Below are positions 36,998 to 45,220 of a stretch of DNA of 64,000 bases, piece by piece. Source of the DNA: Rhizobium indicum (GTDB lineage: Bacteria > Pseudomonadota > Alphaproteobacteria > Rhizobiales > Rhizobiaceae); assembly GCF_005862305.2 (NCBI RefSeq), contig NZ_CP054023.1, positions 1 to 64,000 of the forward strand, given 5' to 3'. Both the position numbers and the translations under genes were made by a program. Within the stretch, counting starts at the first letter, position 1. Every line of letters starts with the position of its first letter. The notes under the pieces are model-generated. The model was not told the DNA's origin, made no database searches, and worked only from the letters and a program-made list of their open reading frames with translations.

Positions 36998-37756
36998 TCA
37001 ACCCTTCGACACCGAGAAGCTGAGCCTGATGTCGCCGAGCAGGATGTCGATCTCGCCGGGTTCGGTCAGTTCGATCGCGCCGCTCAACGTGCCTGTCGTG
37101 ATGAGTGCACCTGATTTCAGCGATGTCTCGGGGCGCAAGCCGTCATTGGCGTAATCGACGAGCCAGGTGAGGACGTCGCCTTTCGGATGCTGCGCCGGAC
37201 CATCATAAATCGTACGGCCGGCATGGGTGACCTTGAGCGGCGTTCCCCCAACGGTGTCGACAACTCTTTTTTCGACCTCCGGGCCGAGTACATAGCCGCT
37301 ATTGCCGAGGCGGTCGGCGACGAACAGCAGAAACGAAACGCTGCCGCTTTCCTTCACAGCGCTGACCAGCAGCTCGGCGCCGAGATAGACAGCGGAAATC
37401 GCCTCGACCACGTCGGCGCGGCTGTAGGGAACGCCCGCGCGGACCGGCAGGTCGCTGCCGAGACGGACGGCGATCTCGGTCTCGAATTTCAGGCCCGGAT
37501 ACCAGGGAATGTCCGCGCCCGAAACGGCTTTGGCATAGGGATACAGCGTACCGGCGACCGCTTGGCCCTGCGGCGAGACCGTGACTTTCCAGGCATTGCT
37601 CGAAATACGGTCCGCAGCAGTGAGCAAATTCTGCGCCTCCATCGCCTGATGCAGATCGGCTGGCAGCGCGAAAGTGTCCGTGGCCTCCTGCAGGCCGGCC
37701 TGGCGCAGGCTGTGAAGCCGGGCGGCAAGGGCGCGCGGATCGAATGTCTCTGTCAT
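36998..37756 (-). CDS. 2-keto-4-pentenoate hydratase-like (fumarylacetoacetase superfamily) enzyme
   Basis: A 252-aa protein of the FAH-related hydratase/decarboxylase superfamily (MhpD/HpcG type). Visible are FETEIAVRLGSDLP, which carries a metal-binding acidic residue, a mid-chain acidic/Lys region (EAISAVYLGAELL), and the C-terminal SGALITTGTLSGAIELTEPGEI substrate-loop pattern. Family members hydrate 2-oxo-enoic acids from aromatic meta-cleavage. No meta-cleavage genes are nearby. It is convergent with the hydroxyisobutyrate dehydrogenase gene and divergent from nothing close, so its pathway is open. Confidence 0.75.
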   Translation of the reverse strand: MTETFDPRALAARLHSLRQAGLQEATDTFALPADLHQAMEAQNLLTAADRISSNAWKVTVSPQGQAVAGTLYPYAKAVSGADIPWYPGLKFETEIAVRLGSDLPVRAGVPYSRADVVEAISAVYLGAELLVSAVKESGSVSFLLFVADRLGNSGYVLGPEVEKRVVDTVGGTPLKVTHAGRTIYDGPAQHPKGDVLTWLVDYANDGLRPETSLKSGALITTGTLSGAIELTEPGEIDILLGDIRLSFSVSKG

Positions 37757-37834
37757 GCTATCTCCTCGACATGATTTTGGAGTGCCACACTAGCGGCAAG
37801 ACGAGGACGAACAAGGCCGTTCTTGGAAAAGGTC

Positions 37835-39214
37835 CTATTCCATCGCTGCGTGCCAGCGATCGCGATAGGTGGTCAGTCCTGGGATATCGGTCGGCGGAAT
37901 ATGCGTCTCGGCACCCGATACCGGCCGGATGCCGGTGAGAAGGGCAGCACCCTGGCTGGTGCCGGTCGAGCCCGGAAGGGCCATGACCTCGCGGCCGGTC
38001 AGGGCGGCGAGCAGCTTGAGATAGGTCCCATTGAGGGCAAAAGGCCCTTCGACGATAACGGGGCCTTTGGCACCGATCAGGCCGAGGCAGGCATCGGTCA
38101 TCAAAGCGAGATAGAGACAGGCAGCGGCAGAGCGCTCCTCGCGGCTTGCCTCTTGGGCGCCGATCCAGCGGCTTGTCTTTCCCGGAAAGGGTCCGGAACC
38201 GGGCGCGATATTCGGCAGGAGCATCATGCCCTTGCCGATAACCGGGCCGATTGCCGCCTGAGCGGCTTTTTCGCCGACAGGACCGATTTCGGCCGACAGG
38301 ATCTCGAATTCCCGGCCACCCATGAAACGCGAGGAGGGGACGGCGCGGCCATAAGCATCGACATTGGCGAGCGCATCGCGTTTCGGATCGAGGTGACCGA
38401 GATCGCCGCCGACGCCGAAATTGATAACCCATGTGCCTGTGGAGACGACGGCGAAGGGTGCTTCGCGATGGACGAGATGCGGCAGCAGCGAGGCATTGGA
38501 ATCGTGAATGCCGCAATAGACCGGCACGGGTGCGGCGAGGCCGAGCTCCGTGGCTATATCCGGCAGGACTGGGCCAAGCGCATCGAAAGCGGAACGGATC
38601 GGCGCCATGAGGTCGCGAATGCCAAGCCTGTCGACGAGCGAGGAATAGTGGCCCTCCCTCGGGTTCCAGAGGTCGGTGTGGCAGCCGAGCGAGGTCAGCT
38701 CATTGGCGGCGATACCCGTCAGCCGCGCCGTCCAATATTGCGCATAGGTGAGGATGGTCGCAACCTTGGCGAATTCCTCGGGATAGGCGGTCTTCTGGTA
38801 GTGCAGCTGCGCGCCGACGTTCAGACCCATCGCCAGGTGCGGCGAGAAGGTTTCGTCGAAGGAGGGGCGGAGCGCCGTATAGGCGTCGCGGATTTCCTGC
38901 GGATATTCGTGTTCGTAGTCGATGACAGGCATGGCAAGCGTGTCGTCTCGGGCAAGCAGTGCAGCGGATGCACCATGGGTGGTGATCGAAATGGCGTCGA
39001 AGCCAGGTTCGCGCGCAAGGCTCTTCAGTGCATCGAGCGCAAAGGACCAGAGAGCCTCTACGTCGTAATGCGGATAGAGACCGGTTTTGATCGCGATATT
39101 CGGCCGTTTCAGGACGGCGATCTCGGCGCCCGTCTCGCTGTCGAGGACGACGACCTTGGCATTCGTCTTGCCGATGTCGAGGACGGCGATGCGGCGATAG
39201 GAGGTGGCGTTCAT
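37835..39214 (-). CDS. rhaK: L-rhamnulose kinase RhaK (FGGY family)
   Basis: A 459-aa carbohydrate kinase. N-terminal ATPase motif [25 protein letters not shown], then a [10 protein letters not shown] phosphate-binding stretch and [12 protein letters not shown] near the C-terminus. Last gene of the rhaRSTPQUK order; its ATG overlaps the rhaU stop by 4 nt. In R. leguminosarum this kinase is reported to be needed for rhamnose transport itself, so it acts with the ABC importer as well as phosphorylating rhamnulose. Confidence 0.9.
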   Translation of the reverse strand: MNATSYRRIAVLDIGKTNAKVVVLDSETGAEIAVLKRPNIAIKTGLYPHYDVEALWSFALDALKSLAREPGFDAISITTHGASAALLARDDTLAMPVIDYEHEYPQEIRDAYTALRPSFDETFSPHLAMGLNVGAQLHYQKTAYPEEFAKVATILTYAQYWTARLTGIAANELTSLGCHTDLWNPREGHYSSLVDRLGIRDLMAPIRSAFDALGPVLPDIATELGLAAPVPVYCGIHDSNASLLPHLVHREAPFAVVSTGTWVINFGVGGDLGHLDPKRDALANVDAYGRAVPSSRFMGGREFEILSAEIGPVGEKAAQAAIGPVIGKGMMLLPNIAPGSGPFPGKTSRWIGAQEASREERSAAACLYLALMTDACLGLIGAKGPVIVEGPFALNGTYLKLLAALTGREVMALPGSTGTSQGAALLTGIRPVSGAETHIPPTDIPGLTTYRDRWHAAME

Positions 39215-39531
39215 GGCATATGGAAGACGGTGACCAGGTCGCTCTGGACCGGCGAATTATCGGGATTGGTCGCCATGATGTCGGCCATGTGCGCCCACCA
39301 CTTCTTCATCACCGGATGGTCCGGCAGGCTCGCCATCGTGTGGTCGGCCGGCCGCGTCAACACGCCGAACAGCGTGTTGGTCTCGCGGTCGAGATGGATG
39401 GAATAGTCGCTGGCGCCCGACTTGTGCAGAAGATCGACCAGTTCCGGCCAGATCTCGTCATGCCGCCTGCGGTATTCGGCTTCCATGCCGGGATTGAGCT
39501 GCATCTTGAAGGCGTGTTTTTCTAAAGTCAT
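39211..39531 (-). CDS. rhaU: L-rhamnose mutarotase RhaU (RhaM)
   Basis: A 106-aa ferredoxin-like dimeric mutarotase that interconverts alpha and beta L-rhamnose. The catalytic histidine lies in [14 protein letters not shown], and [15 protein letters not shown] is the typical C-terminal motif. It overlaps rhaQ and rhaK by 4 nt each, so translation is coupled through the block. Confidence 0.93.
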   Translation of the reverse strand: MTLEKHAFKMQLNPGMEAEYRRRHDEIWPELVDLLHKSGASDYSIHLDRETNTLFGVLTRPADHTMASLPDHPVMKKWWAHMADIMATNPDNSPVQSDLVTVFHMP

Positions 39532-40535
39532 CGGGAGCTCATGACCTTGATGCGACGGGCGATGATCGGGATGGCGATGGTGATGATCAGAAGCAGGCCG
39601 ATGAAGATCGACATGACGATGCCGGGCACGTTCAGCAGGCCGAGGCCGAAGGTGACGAGGCCCATGACGAAGGCGGCGATGACGACGCCGACGATGGTGC
39701 CGGAACCGCCGAGGATCGAGATGCCGCCGAGCACGACCATGGTGACGACCTCGAGTTCCCAGCCCTGGGCGATCGACGGCCGGGTCGAGCCGAGGCGTGA
39801 GGTCAGGCAGACGGCGGCAACGCCGCTCATGACGCCGGTCAACAGGAAGAGGATGAATTTGACGCGCTCGACCGGAATGCCGGAGAAGCGGGCGGCGAAG
39901 TCGTTGTTGCCGATCGCATAGACCTGCCGGCCGAAATTCGTCGCATGCAGCAGCACGGCGAAGAGGATCGCCAGCACGATGAAGAGCACGAATTCGAAGG
40001 AGAATACCCAGACGACATAGCCCTGGCCGAAATAGGCGAAATCAGCCGGGTATTTGCCATAGGCTTGGTCGCCGAGGACGATATAGGAAATGCCGCGGAA
40101 AAGGCTCATCGTGCCGATGGTGACGACGATCGACGGCAGTTTCAGCACCGAGACCAGAACGCCGTTGAAGATGCCGCAGGCAAGGCCGGTGCCGATGCCG
40201 ATCGCGACCAGGCCCGGTGTGCCGATGCCGAGCTGTGCTGCCGCGCCCATTGCCGTCGAGGCGAGCGCGATGATCGCGGCGACCGAGAGGTCGATCTCGC
40301 CCGATATGACGAGCAGTGCCATGGCGAAGGCGATCATTGCCTTTTCGGTGAAATTGAAGGTGGCGTCCGAGAGGTTCCAGGCATCGAGGAAATAGGGCGA
40401 GGCCAGCGAATTGAAGATGAAGATCAGGATGGCGACGGCAAAGAGCAGCACTTCCCAGCTCGCGGCGATGCGGCGGAAGGGTGTGCCGAGGCGGTCGGGG
40501 ATGACCCGCTTTTCGTGTGTGGACACGGTGCTCAT
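39528..40535 (-). CDS. rhaQ: Rhamnose ABC transporter permease RhaQ
   Basis: A 335-aa RbsC-like permease with about nine hydrophobic helices. Start at 40535, ATGA overlap with rhaP. Family motifs: [34 protein letters not shown] and [17 protein letters not shown]. It forms the rhamnose channel with RhaP. A longer out-of-phase frame covering this and part of rhaP is not real. Confidence 0.9.
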   Translation of the reverse strand: MSTVSTHEKRVIPDRLGTPFRRIAASWEVLLFAVAILIFIFNSLASPYFLDAWNLSDATFNFTEKAMIAFAMALLVISGEIDLSVAAIIALASTAMGAAAQLGIGTPGLVAIGIGTGLACGIFNGVLVSVLKLPSIVVTIGTMSLFRGISYIVLGDQAYGKYPADFAYFGQGYVVWVFSFEFVLFIVLAILFAVLLHATNFGRQVYAIGNNDFAARFSGIPVERVKFILFLLTGVMSGVAAVCLTSRLGSTRPSIAQGWELEVVTMVVLGGISILGGSGTIVGVVIAAFVMGLVTFGLGLLNVPGIVMSIFIGLLLIITIAIPIIARRIKVMSSR

Positions 40536-41560
40536 ACTACGGCCTCCGTTCTGATCTCGGCTGCGGCGCGGTCGCGCAGGATGATGCGGCCGCGGTTGCG
40601 CTCGCGCCTGGCGTTGAAGGCGACGGCGAGAATGATGACGGTTCCGGAGATTGCCATCTGCGTGAAGGGTGAAATGCCGATGACCGGCAGTGCATTCTTG
40701 ATGACGCCGAGGAAAAGCGCGCCGAGCACGGTGCCGGCGACCGAGCCGACGCCGCCGGCAATCGAGATGCCGCCGATGACGCAGGCCGCGACGCTGTCGA
40801 GCTCGAAGCCGTTGGCGATATCGACATAGGCGACGGCATAACGCGACACCCAGAGATAGCTCGCAAGGCCGGCTAGCGCGCCCGACAGGACGAAGGCCAG
40901 GAATTTCGTCCAGCCCGTATCGATGCCGGCATAGACGGCCGCGGTCGGATTGCCGCCGGTCGCATAGGCCGAGCGGCCGAACTGGGTGTATCTGAGCAGG
41001 ACATACATCAGAAGCACGATGACGATGCCCACCCAGCCGAGAACTGGCAGGCCGAGGATCGGCGTGCGCGGCACCGACAAGAAGACCGGCGTCATCTGGT
41101 GGGCGTTCACCCACGCCCCGCCCGAGAGCACGAAGGCCATGCCGCGGTAGATGGTGAGCGTGCCGAGCGTGACGACGATCGGCGGGATTTCGAGCGCCCA
41201 GACGAGAAAGCCGTTGATAGCGCCGAGGCAGGCGCCGATCACGATCGCGGCAAGGATGAGCACGACGAGCGGCAGATCGGGATAGGCGGCATTCATCATC
41301 GCGATCGCCATGCCGGTGAAGGCGAGGTTGGCGGCGACGGACAGGTCGATCGATTTCGTCAGGATGACCGTCATCTGCGCCAGCGCCAGGATGATCAGGA
41401 TGGAGGTATCGTTGAAAATGCCGGCGAGATTCTCCGGCGTTGCGAAATCGGCAGCGCGCGTCGAAAAGATCGCGATCATCACGACGATGATGAGGAACAG
41501 CAGGGTTTCGCGTTTTCTGATCAGTCTTGCCATGCTCTTACCTTGCATTGCGGGCCTCAT
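40532..41560 (-). CDS. rhaP: Rhamnose ABC transporter permease RhaP
   Basis: A 342-aa RbsC-like permease with TVILTKSIDLSVAANLAFTG, VTLGTLTIYRGMAFVLSGG and ACVIGGISIAGGVGSVAGTV. Start called at 41560, which overlaps the rhaT stop as ATGA; ATGs at 41548 and 41533 in the same frame are possible and the last gives the most typical N-terminus. Pairs with RhaQ. Confidence 0.88.
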   Translation of the reverse strand: MRPAMQGKSMARLIRKRETLLFLIIVVMIAIFSTRAADFATPENLAGIFNDTSILIILALAQMTVILTKSIDLSVAANLAFTGMAIAMMNAAYPDLPLVVLILAAIVIGACLGAINGFLVWALEIPPIVVTLGTLTIYRGMAFVLSGGAWVNAHQMTPVFLSVPRTPILGLPVLGWVGIVIVLLMYVLLRYTQFGRSAYATGGNPTAAVYAGIDTGWTKFLAFVLSGALAGLASYLWVSRYAVAYVDIANGFELDSVAACVIGGISIAGGVGSVAGTVLGALFLGVIKNALPVIGISPFTQMAISGTVIILAVAFNARRERNRGRIILRDRAAAEIRTEAVV

Positions 41561-43095
41561 GCATTGCCAGTGGCGGCGCGCACCAGCGCTTCCGGAGACA
41601 GCTCGGCGCGTTCGAAAATCCCGGCGGCGAGCCCCTCTTTCATCACCAGGACGCGGTCCGACATGCCGATGATTTCGGGCAGTTCGGACGAGACCATGAT
41701 GATCGACAGGCCCTCGGCGGCGAGTTCGCTGATGAAGCCGTGCACGGCCGCCTTCGAGCCGATGTCGATGCCCTTTGTGGGTTCATCGAGGATGATGACC
41801 TTCGGCGCGGTCGCCAGCCATTTGCCGATGACGACCTTCTGCTGATTGCCGCCGGAGAGCGTGCCGACCGGGACGGAAAGGGCGGCTGCGCGTAAGTCCA
41901 GCCGCTCGGCATATTTGCGGGCGAGCGCGAATTCTTCTGCCGCCCTGAGGAAGCCCCGGCGCGAGGTGCGGGTAAGCGACGGCAGCGTCATGTTCTGGAA
42001 GATCGGCATCGGCAGCGCCAGCCCGTGGCGGCCGCGTTCCTCCGGCACATAGACGATGCCGGCGCGAATCGCGTCCTGCGGCGAATGGATGGTGATCTCG
42101 CGGCCTTCGAGCATCATCTTGCCGGAGAGCGGCCTGGTGATGCCGAAGAGCGATTGTGACAGTTCCGAACGCCCGGCGCCGATCAGGCCGTAGATGCCGA
42201 GAATCTCGCCCTGGCGCAGGGTGAAGGAGATGTCGCGGAATTCGGTGCGGTGGCTGTAATTGCGGATCTCGAGAACCGGGCCGCCGATGGCAACATCGAC
42301 CTTCGGAAAGGCATTCTCGACGTCGCGGCCGACCATCATGCGGACGATCTCGTCTTGCGGCGTTTCCTTGAGCCGGCCCTGGCCGACGGCGCGGCCGTCG
42401 CGGAAGACGACGAAATCGTCGGCGATCTCGTAGACCTCGTCGAACTTATGGCTGATGAAGAGGATCGCCTTGCCCTTTTCCCTCAGGCCGCGGACGATGC
42501 GGAAGAGATCGTCGATCTCCTTGCGGGAAAGGGCTGCCGTCGGTTCGTCCATGATGACGATGCGGGCCTCGATCGACAGAGCGCGCGCGATCGCCACCAG
42601 ATGGCGCTGCGCGATCGAGAGGTCCTTCAGCCGGATTGTCGGATCTATATTGCTTTCGAGCGCGGTCAGCAGTGCCTTGGCGCGGCTGTTCATCGCCTGC
42701 CAGTCGATGGTGCGCAGACGCGTGCGCGGCGCATGGCCGAGGAAAATGTTTTCGGCAACCGTCAGTTCGTCGAACAGCACGGTTTCCTGATGGATGGCGG
42801 TGACGCCGGCGTCGATTGCTGCCTGGGCGCTGGCAAAGGTCACCGGCTGGCCGTCGACCCGGATCTCGCCTTCGTTCGGCCTGTATATGCCGGTCAGGAT
42901 CTTGACGAGCGTCGATTTGCCGGCGCCGTTTTCGCCGATCAGCGCGGTCACCGTGCCGGGATGCAGCGCGATGCTGACATTGTCGAGCGCCTTCACGCCC
43001 GGAAAGATCTGGGAGATGCCGCGCATTTCCAGAATGGCGGGCGCATCACCGGTTTTGCTGTCCGTGGCGGTTTGTTGAAAGGCAGCGTTCATCAA
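41557..43095 (-). CDS. rhaT: Rhamnose ABC transporter ATP-binding protein RhaT (two ATPase domains)
   Basis: A 512-aa RbsA/XylG-type ATPase with two nucleotide-binding halves. First half: Walker A GENGAGKST (about residue 53), LSIAQRHLVAIARALS, Walker B IVIMDEPTAAL. Second half: GLIGAGRSELSQSL at Walker A with the usual degeneration, LSGGNQQKVVIGKWL, VIILDEPTKGID. Energises rhamnose uptake with RhaP/RhaQ. It lies 70 nt after rhaS. Confidence 0.92.
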   Translation of the reverse strand: MMNAAFQQTATDSKTGDAPAILEMRGISQIFPGVKALDNVSIALHPGTVTALIGENGAGKSTLVKILTGIYRPNEGEIRVDGQPVTFASAQAAIDAGVTAIHQETVLFDELTVAENIFLGHAPRTRLRTIDWQAMNSRAKALLTALESNIDPTIRLKDLSIAQRHLVAIARALSIEARIVIMDEPTAALSRKEIDDLFRIVRGLREKGKAILFISHKFDEVYEIADDFVVFRDGRAVGQGRLKETPQDEIVRMMVGRDVENAFPKVDVAIGGPVLEIRNYSHRTEFRDISFTLRQGEILGIYGLIGAGRSELSQSLFGITRPLSGKMMLEGREITIHSPQDAIRAGIVYVPEERGRHGLALPMPIFQNMTLPSLTRTSRRGFLRAAEEFALARKYAERLDLRAAALSVPVGTLSGGNQQKVVIGKWLATAPKVIILDEPTKGIDIGSKAAVHGFISELAAEGLSIIMVSSELPEIIGMSDRVLVMKEGLAAGIFERAELSPEALVRAATGNA

Positions 43096-43165
43096 GCTTC
43101 TACCAGTGTCGAATGAGAATCCCGGCGGCCATCAGGCCGCCGGGCTTTAATGCGGTGGTTTCGGA

Positions 43166-44161
43166 TCAGAAGACCTTGGAGAACTGGTCGATATTCGAAG
43201 CATTGTAGACGAACGGATCGGCCATGGCGGCTTCGCCGTTGTCGCCGACCTTGATCTTGCCCATGCGGCCGACTTCGATCTCGCTGCCCGGCTTGCCGTC
43301 GGTCTCGCCCTTGACGAGGCGATAGGCGATCTGCGTTGCAGAATAGCCGAGATCGATCGGGTTCCAGATGGCGAATTCCTTCGTCGCGCCCGACTTGATC
43401 GCGCCGGCCATTTCGGACGGCAGGCCGAGACCGGTGACGTAGACCTTGCCGACAAGCCCCTTGTCTTCGACGACCTTGGAAGCGGCGAGAACGCCGACCG
43501 TCGTCGGAGCGACGATGACCTTGATGTTCGGGTTCGCCTTCAAGAGGCCTTCGGCTTCACGATAGGACTTGTCCGATAGGTCGTCGCCATAGACGGTGGT
43601 GACGAGGTTGAGGCCCGGGAAATCCTTGAGCTGCTTCTTCATCTGGTCGATCCAGATGTTCTGATTGGTCGAGGTGGTCGTGGCCGACAGGATGGCGAAG
43701 TCACCCTTGCCGCCGTCGAGATGATCCTTGACGAGCGTCAGGCACATCTTGCCGATCAGCTCGTTGGACGACGGGTTGAGCTGGAGGATACGGCCTTCAG
43801 GCGCGACGCCGGAATCCCAGGAGATGACCTTGATGCCGCGCTGTGCAGCCTTCTTCAACGCCGGAACGAGCGCGTCGGGATCGTTGGCCGAAACGGCGAT
43901 GGCGCTGACGCCCTGGGCGATCAGCGAGTTGATGACTTCGATCTGGCCTTCGGCCGTCGTTGTCGTCGGGCCGGTATAAATGACCTCGACGCCGCCGAGT
44001 TCCTTGGCGGCTTCCTGTGCGCCCTTATTGGCGGCATCGAAGAAGCCGTTGCCGAGCGACTTGACGACGAGACCGATCTTGATGTCGGCGGCGCTGGCTG
44101 TCCCGGCCATCATGGCGACGGCAAATGCCACGCCGATTGCGAGTTTCTTTGCGAGTTTCAT
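43166..44161 (-). CDS. rhaS: Rhamnose ABC transporter substrate-binding protein RhaS
   Basis: A 331-aa RbsB-like periplasmic protein. Start at 44161, where GGGAGGATGAAAGC precedes the ATG and a signal peptide (KLAKKLAIGVAFAVAMMAG, cleavage ASA-A about residue 24) begins. IGLVVKSLGNGFFDAANKGA is the typical opening and VTGLGLPSEMAGAI the hinge region. First structural gene after rhaR. The gap to rhaR contains GTGTCAATCAA (minus strand, 44178-44188), which matches part of the operator in the rhaR/rhaD region. Confidence 0.92.
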   Translation of the reverse strand: MKLAKKLAIGVAFAVAMMAGTASAADIKIGLVVKSLGNGFFDAANKGAQEAAKELGGVEVIYTGPTTTTAEGQIEVINSLIAQGVSAIAVSANDPDALVPALKKAAQRGIKVISWDSGVAPEGRILQLNPSSNELIGKMCLTLVKDHLDGGKGDFAILSATTTSTNQNIWIDQMKKQLKDFPGLNLVTTVYGDDLSDKSYREAEGLLKANPNIKVIVAPTTVGVLAASKVVEDKGLVGKVYVTGLGLPSEMAGAIKSGATKEFAIWNPIDLGYSATQIAYRLVKGETDGKPGSEIEVGRMGKIKVGDNGEAAMADPFVYNASNIDQFSKVF

Positions 44162-44209
44162 GCTTTCATCCTCCCACTTGATTGACACTCTTCACACCTC
44201 CCCGGCGCC

Positions 44210-45022
44210 TTATGCGACCGACGAGGAATCCTCCTTGATTGCCTGGGCGACCGGGCTCGCAACGATGAGCCTGATGCCGGCATTCTCGATCATCCTGACG
44301 GCTTCCTCTGGAATGCCGTCATCGGTGATGATCGTAGACACACGCTCGAGCGGGCACAGAATGAGGCTCGACCGGCGATGGAACTTGCTGGAATCGACCA
44401 TGACGACCAATTCGTCGGCCTGATGCATCAGCTTCTGTTCGCTCTGGATGATCAGCGCGTCGGCTTCCATGATGCCGAGCGGGCCGACGCCCTGCGCGCC
44501 GATGAAGAAGCGGCGGGCGTAGAAATTGCGGATCGCGTCATTGTCGAAGGGGGAGAGGATCAGGCTCTGCTCGCGATAGATCGCGCCGCCCGGCACCGTC
44601 ACCGTGTTCTTCGAATGTTTGACCAGATGTTCGGCGATCGCGAAAGAATTGGTCATCACCTGCAAGCGGTGCGCCGCCATGAAATGCACCATCTGGAAGG
44701 TGGTCGTGCCGCCGTTGATGATGATCGCGTCGCCCGGATCGCAAAGCTCGACGGCCTGGCGGGCGATTGCGCGTTTCTTGTCAATGTTGACGGACTCCGA
44801 AACGCGGAAGGGGCGGCCGGCGAGATTGCCAAGCTGCGGCGGATGCACCGCTTCAGCGCCGCCGCGCACGCGCCGGATCTTGCCCTGAACATGAAGAGCC
44901 GCGATGTCACGCCGGATCGTCGCCTCGGAAGCCTCGGTCAGTTCGGAAATATCCTGAACCGTCACGACGGACTTTTCCTGAACGGCGCTCAGAATGATGC
45001 GATGGCGTTCGCGTTCGTGCAT
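44210..45022 (-). CDS. rhaR: RhaR, DeoR-family regulator of rhamnose genes
   Basis: A 270-aa DeoR-type regulator, unlike the AraC-type RhaR of enterobacteria. Start at 45022 behind AGGAGGAG; an upstream in-frame ATG would add 16 unlikely residues. HTH about residues 5-57 (SELTEASEATIRRDIAALH) and a sugar-phosphate sensor domain from about 75 (INGGTTTFQMVHFM). Expected to repress both the rha transport operon and rhaD/rhaI and to be released by a phosphorylated intermediate. Confidence 0.9.
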   Translation of the reverse strand: MHERERHRIILSAVQEKSVVTVQDISELTEASEATIRRDIAALHVQGKIRRVRGGAEAVHPPQLGNLAGRPFRVSESVNIDKKRAIARQAVELCDPGDAIIINGGTTTFQMVHFMAAHRLQVMTNSFAIAEHLVKHSKNTVTVPGGAIYREQSLILSPFDNDAIRNFYARRFFIGAQGVGPLGIMEADALIIQSEQKLMHQADELVVMVDSSKFHRRSSLILCPLERVSTIITDDGIPEEAVRMIENAGIRLIVASPVAQAIKEDSSSVA

Positions 45023-45220
45023 GGGGCTCCTCCTTCGATCGTTTATTTCGCACATATGAGAATGTGTCAATCAAAAACGATCATAAATTTTCATATTGCG
45101 CTGCACAATAATCGAATTTGATCGTTTTCGATTGACAAGCTGCGTTTTGATGAGCGATACCGTCAGCGAAAAGGGGCGCCAACTTTGCGTCTCGATGAAG
45201 ATTTCATATGGGAGGATGAC
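45023..45220. promoter_or_regulatory. Divergent rhaR/rhaD promoter region with symmetrical operator
   Basis: A 17-bp inverted repeat: TCAATCaAAAACGATCA (45067-45083) and TGATCGTTTTcGATTGA (45119-45135), one mismatch, 35 nt apart. TTGACA (-35-like) appears at 45132-45137 for rhaD and as a mirror image at 45065-45070 (TGTCAA on plus) for rhaR. A third half-site (CGATCGTTT, 45037-45045) lies near the rhaR -10. The arms thus overlap both -35 boxes, as expected for a repressor such as RhaR. No gene is in this stretch. Confidence 0.72.

Noticed and set aside
37823..39406. 527-codon plus-strand open frame opposite rhaK and rhaU
   Set aside because: Antisense to rhaK, whose kinase motifs are intact; no domain pattern of its own.
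39528..41114. 528-codon minus-strand frame covering rhaQ and part of rhaP
   Set aside because: Only the last 335 codons match RhaQ. The remainder is out of phase with rhaP and Arg/His-rich, so it is an accidental upstream extension.
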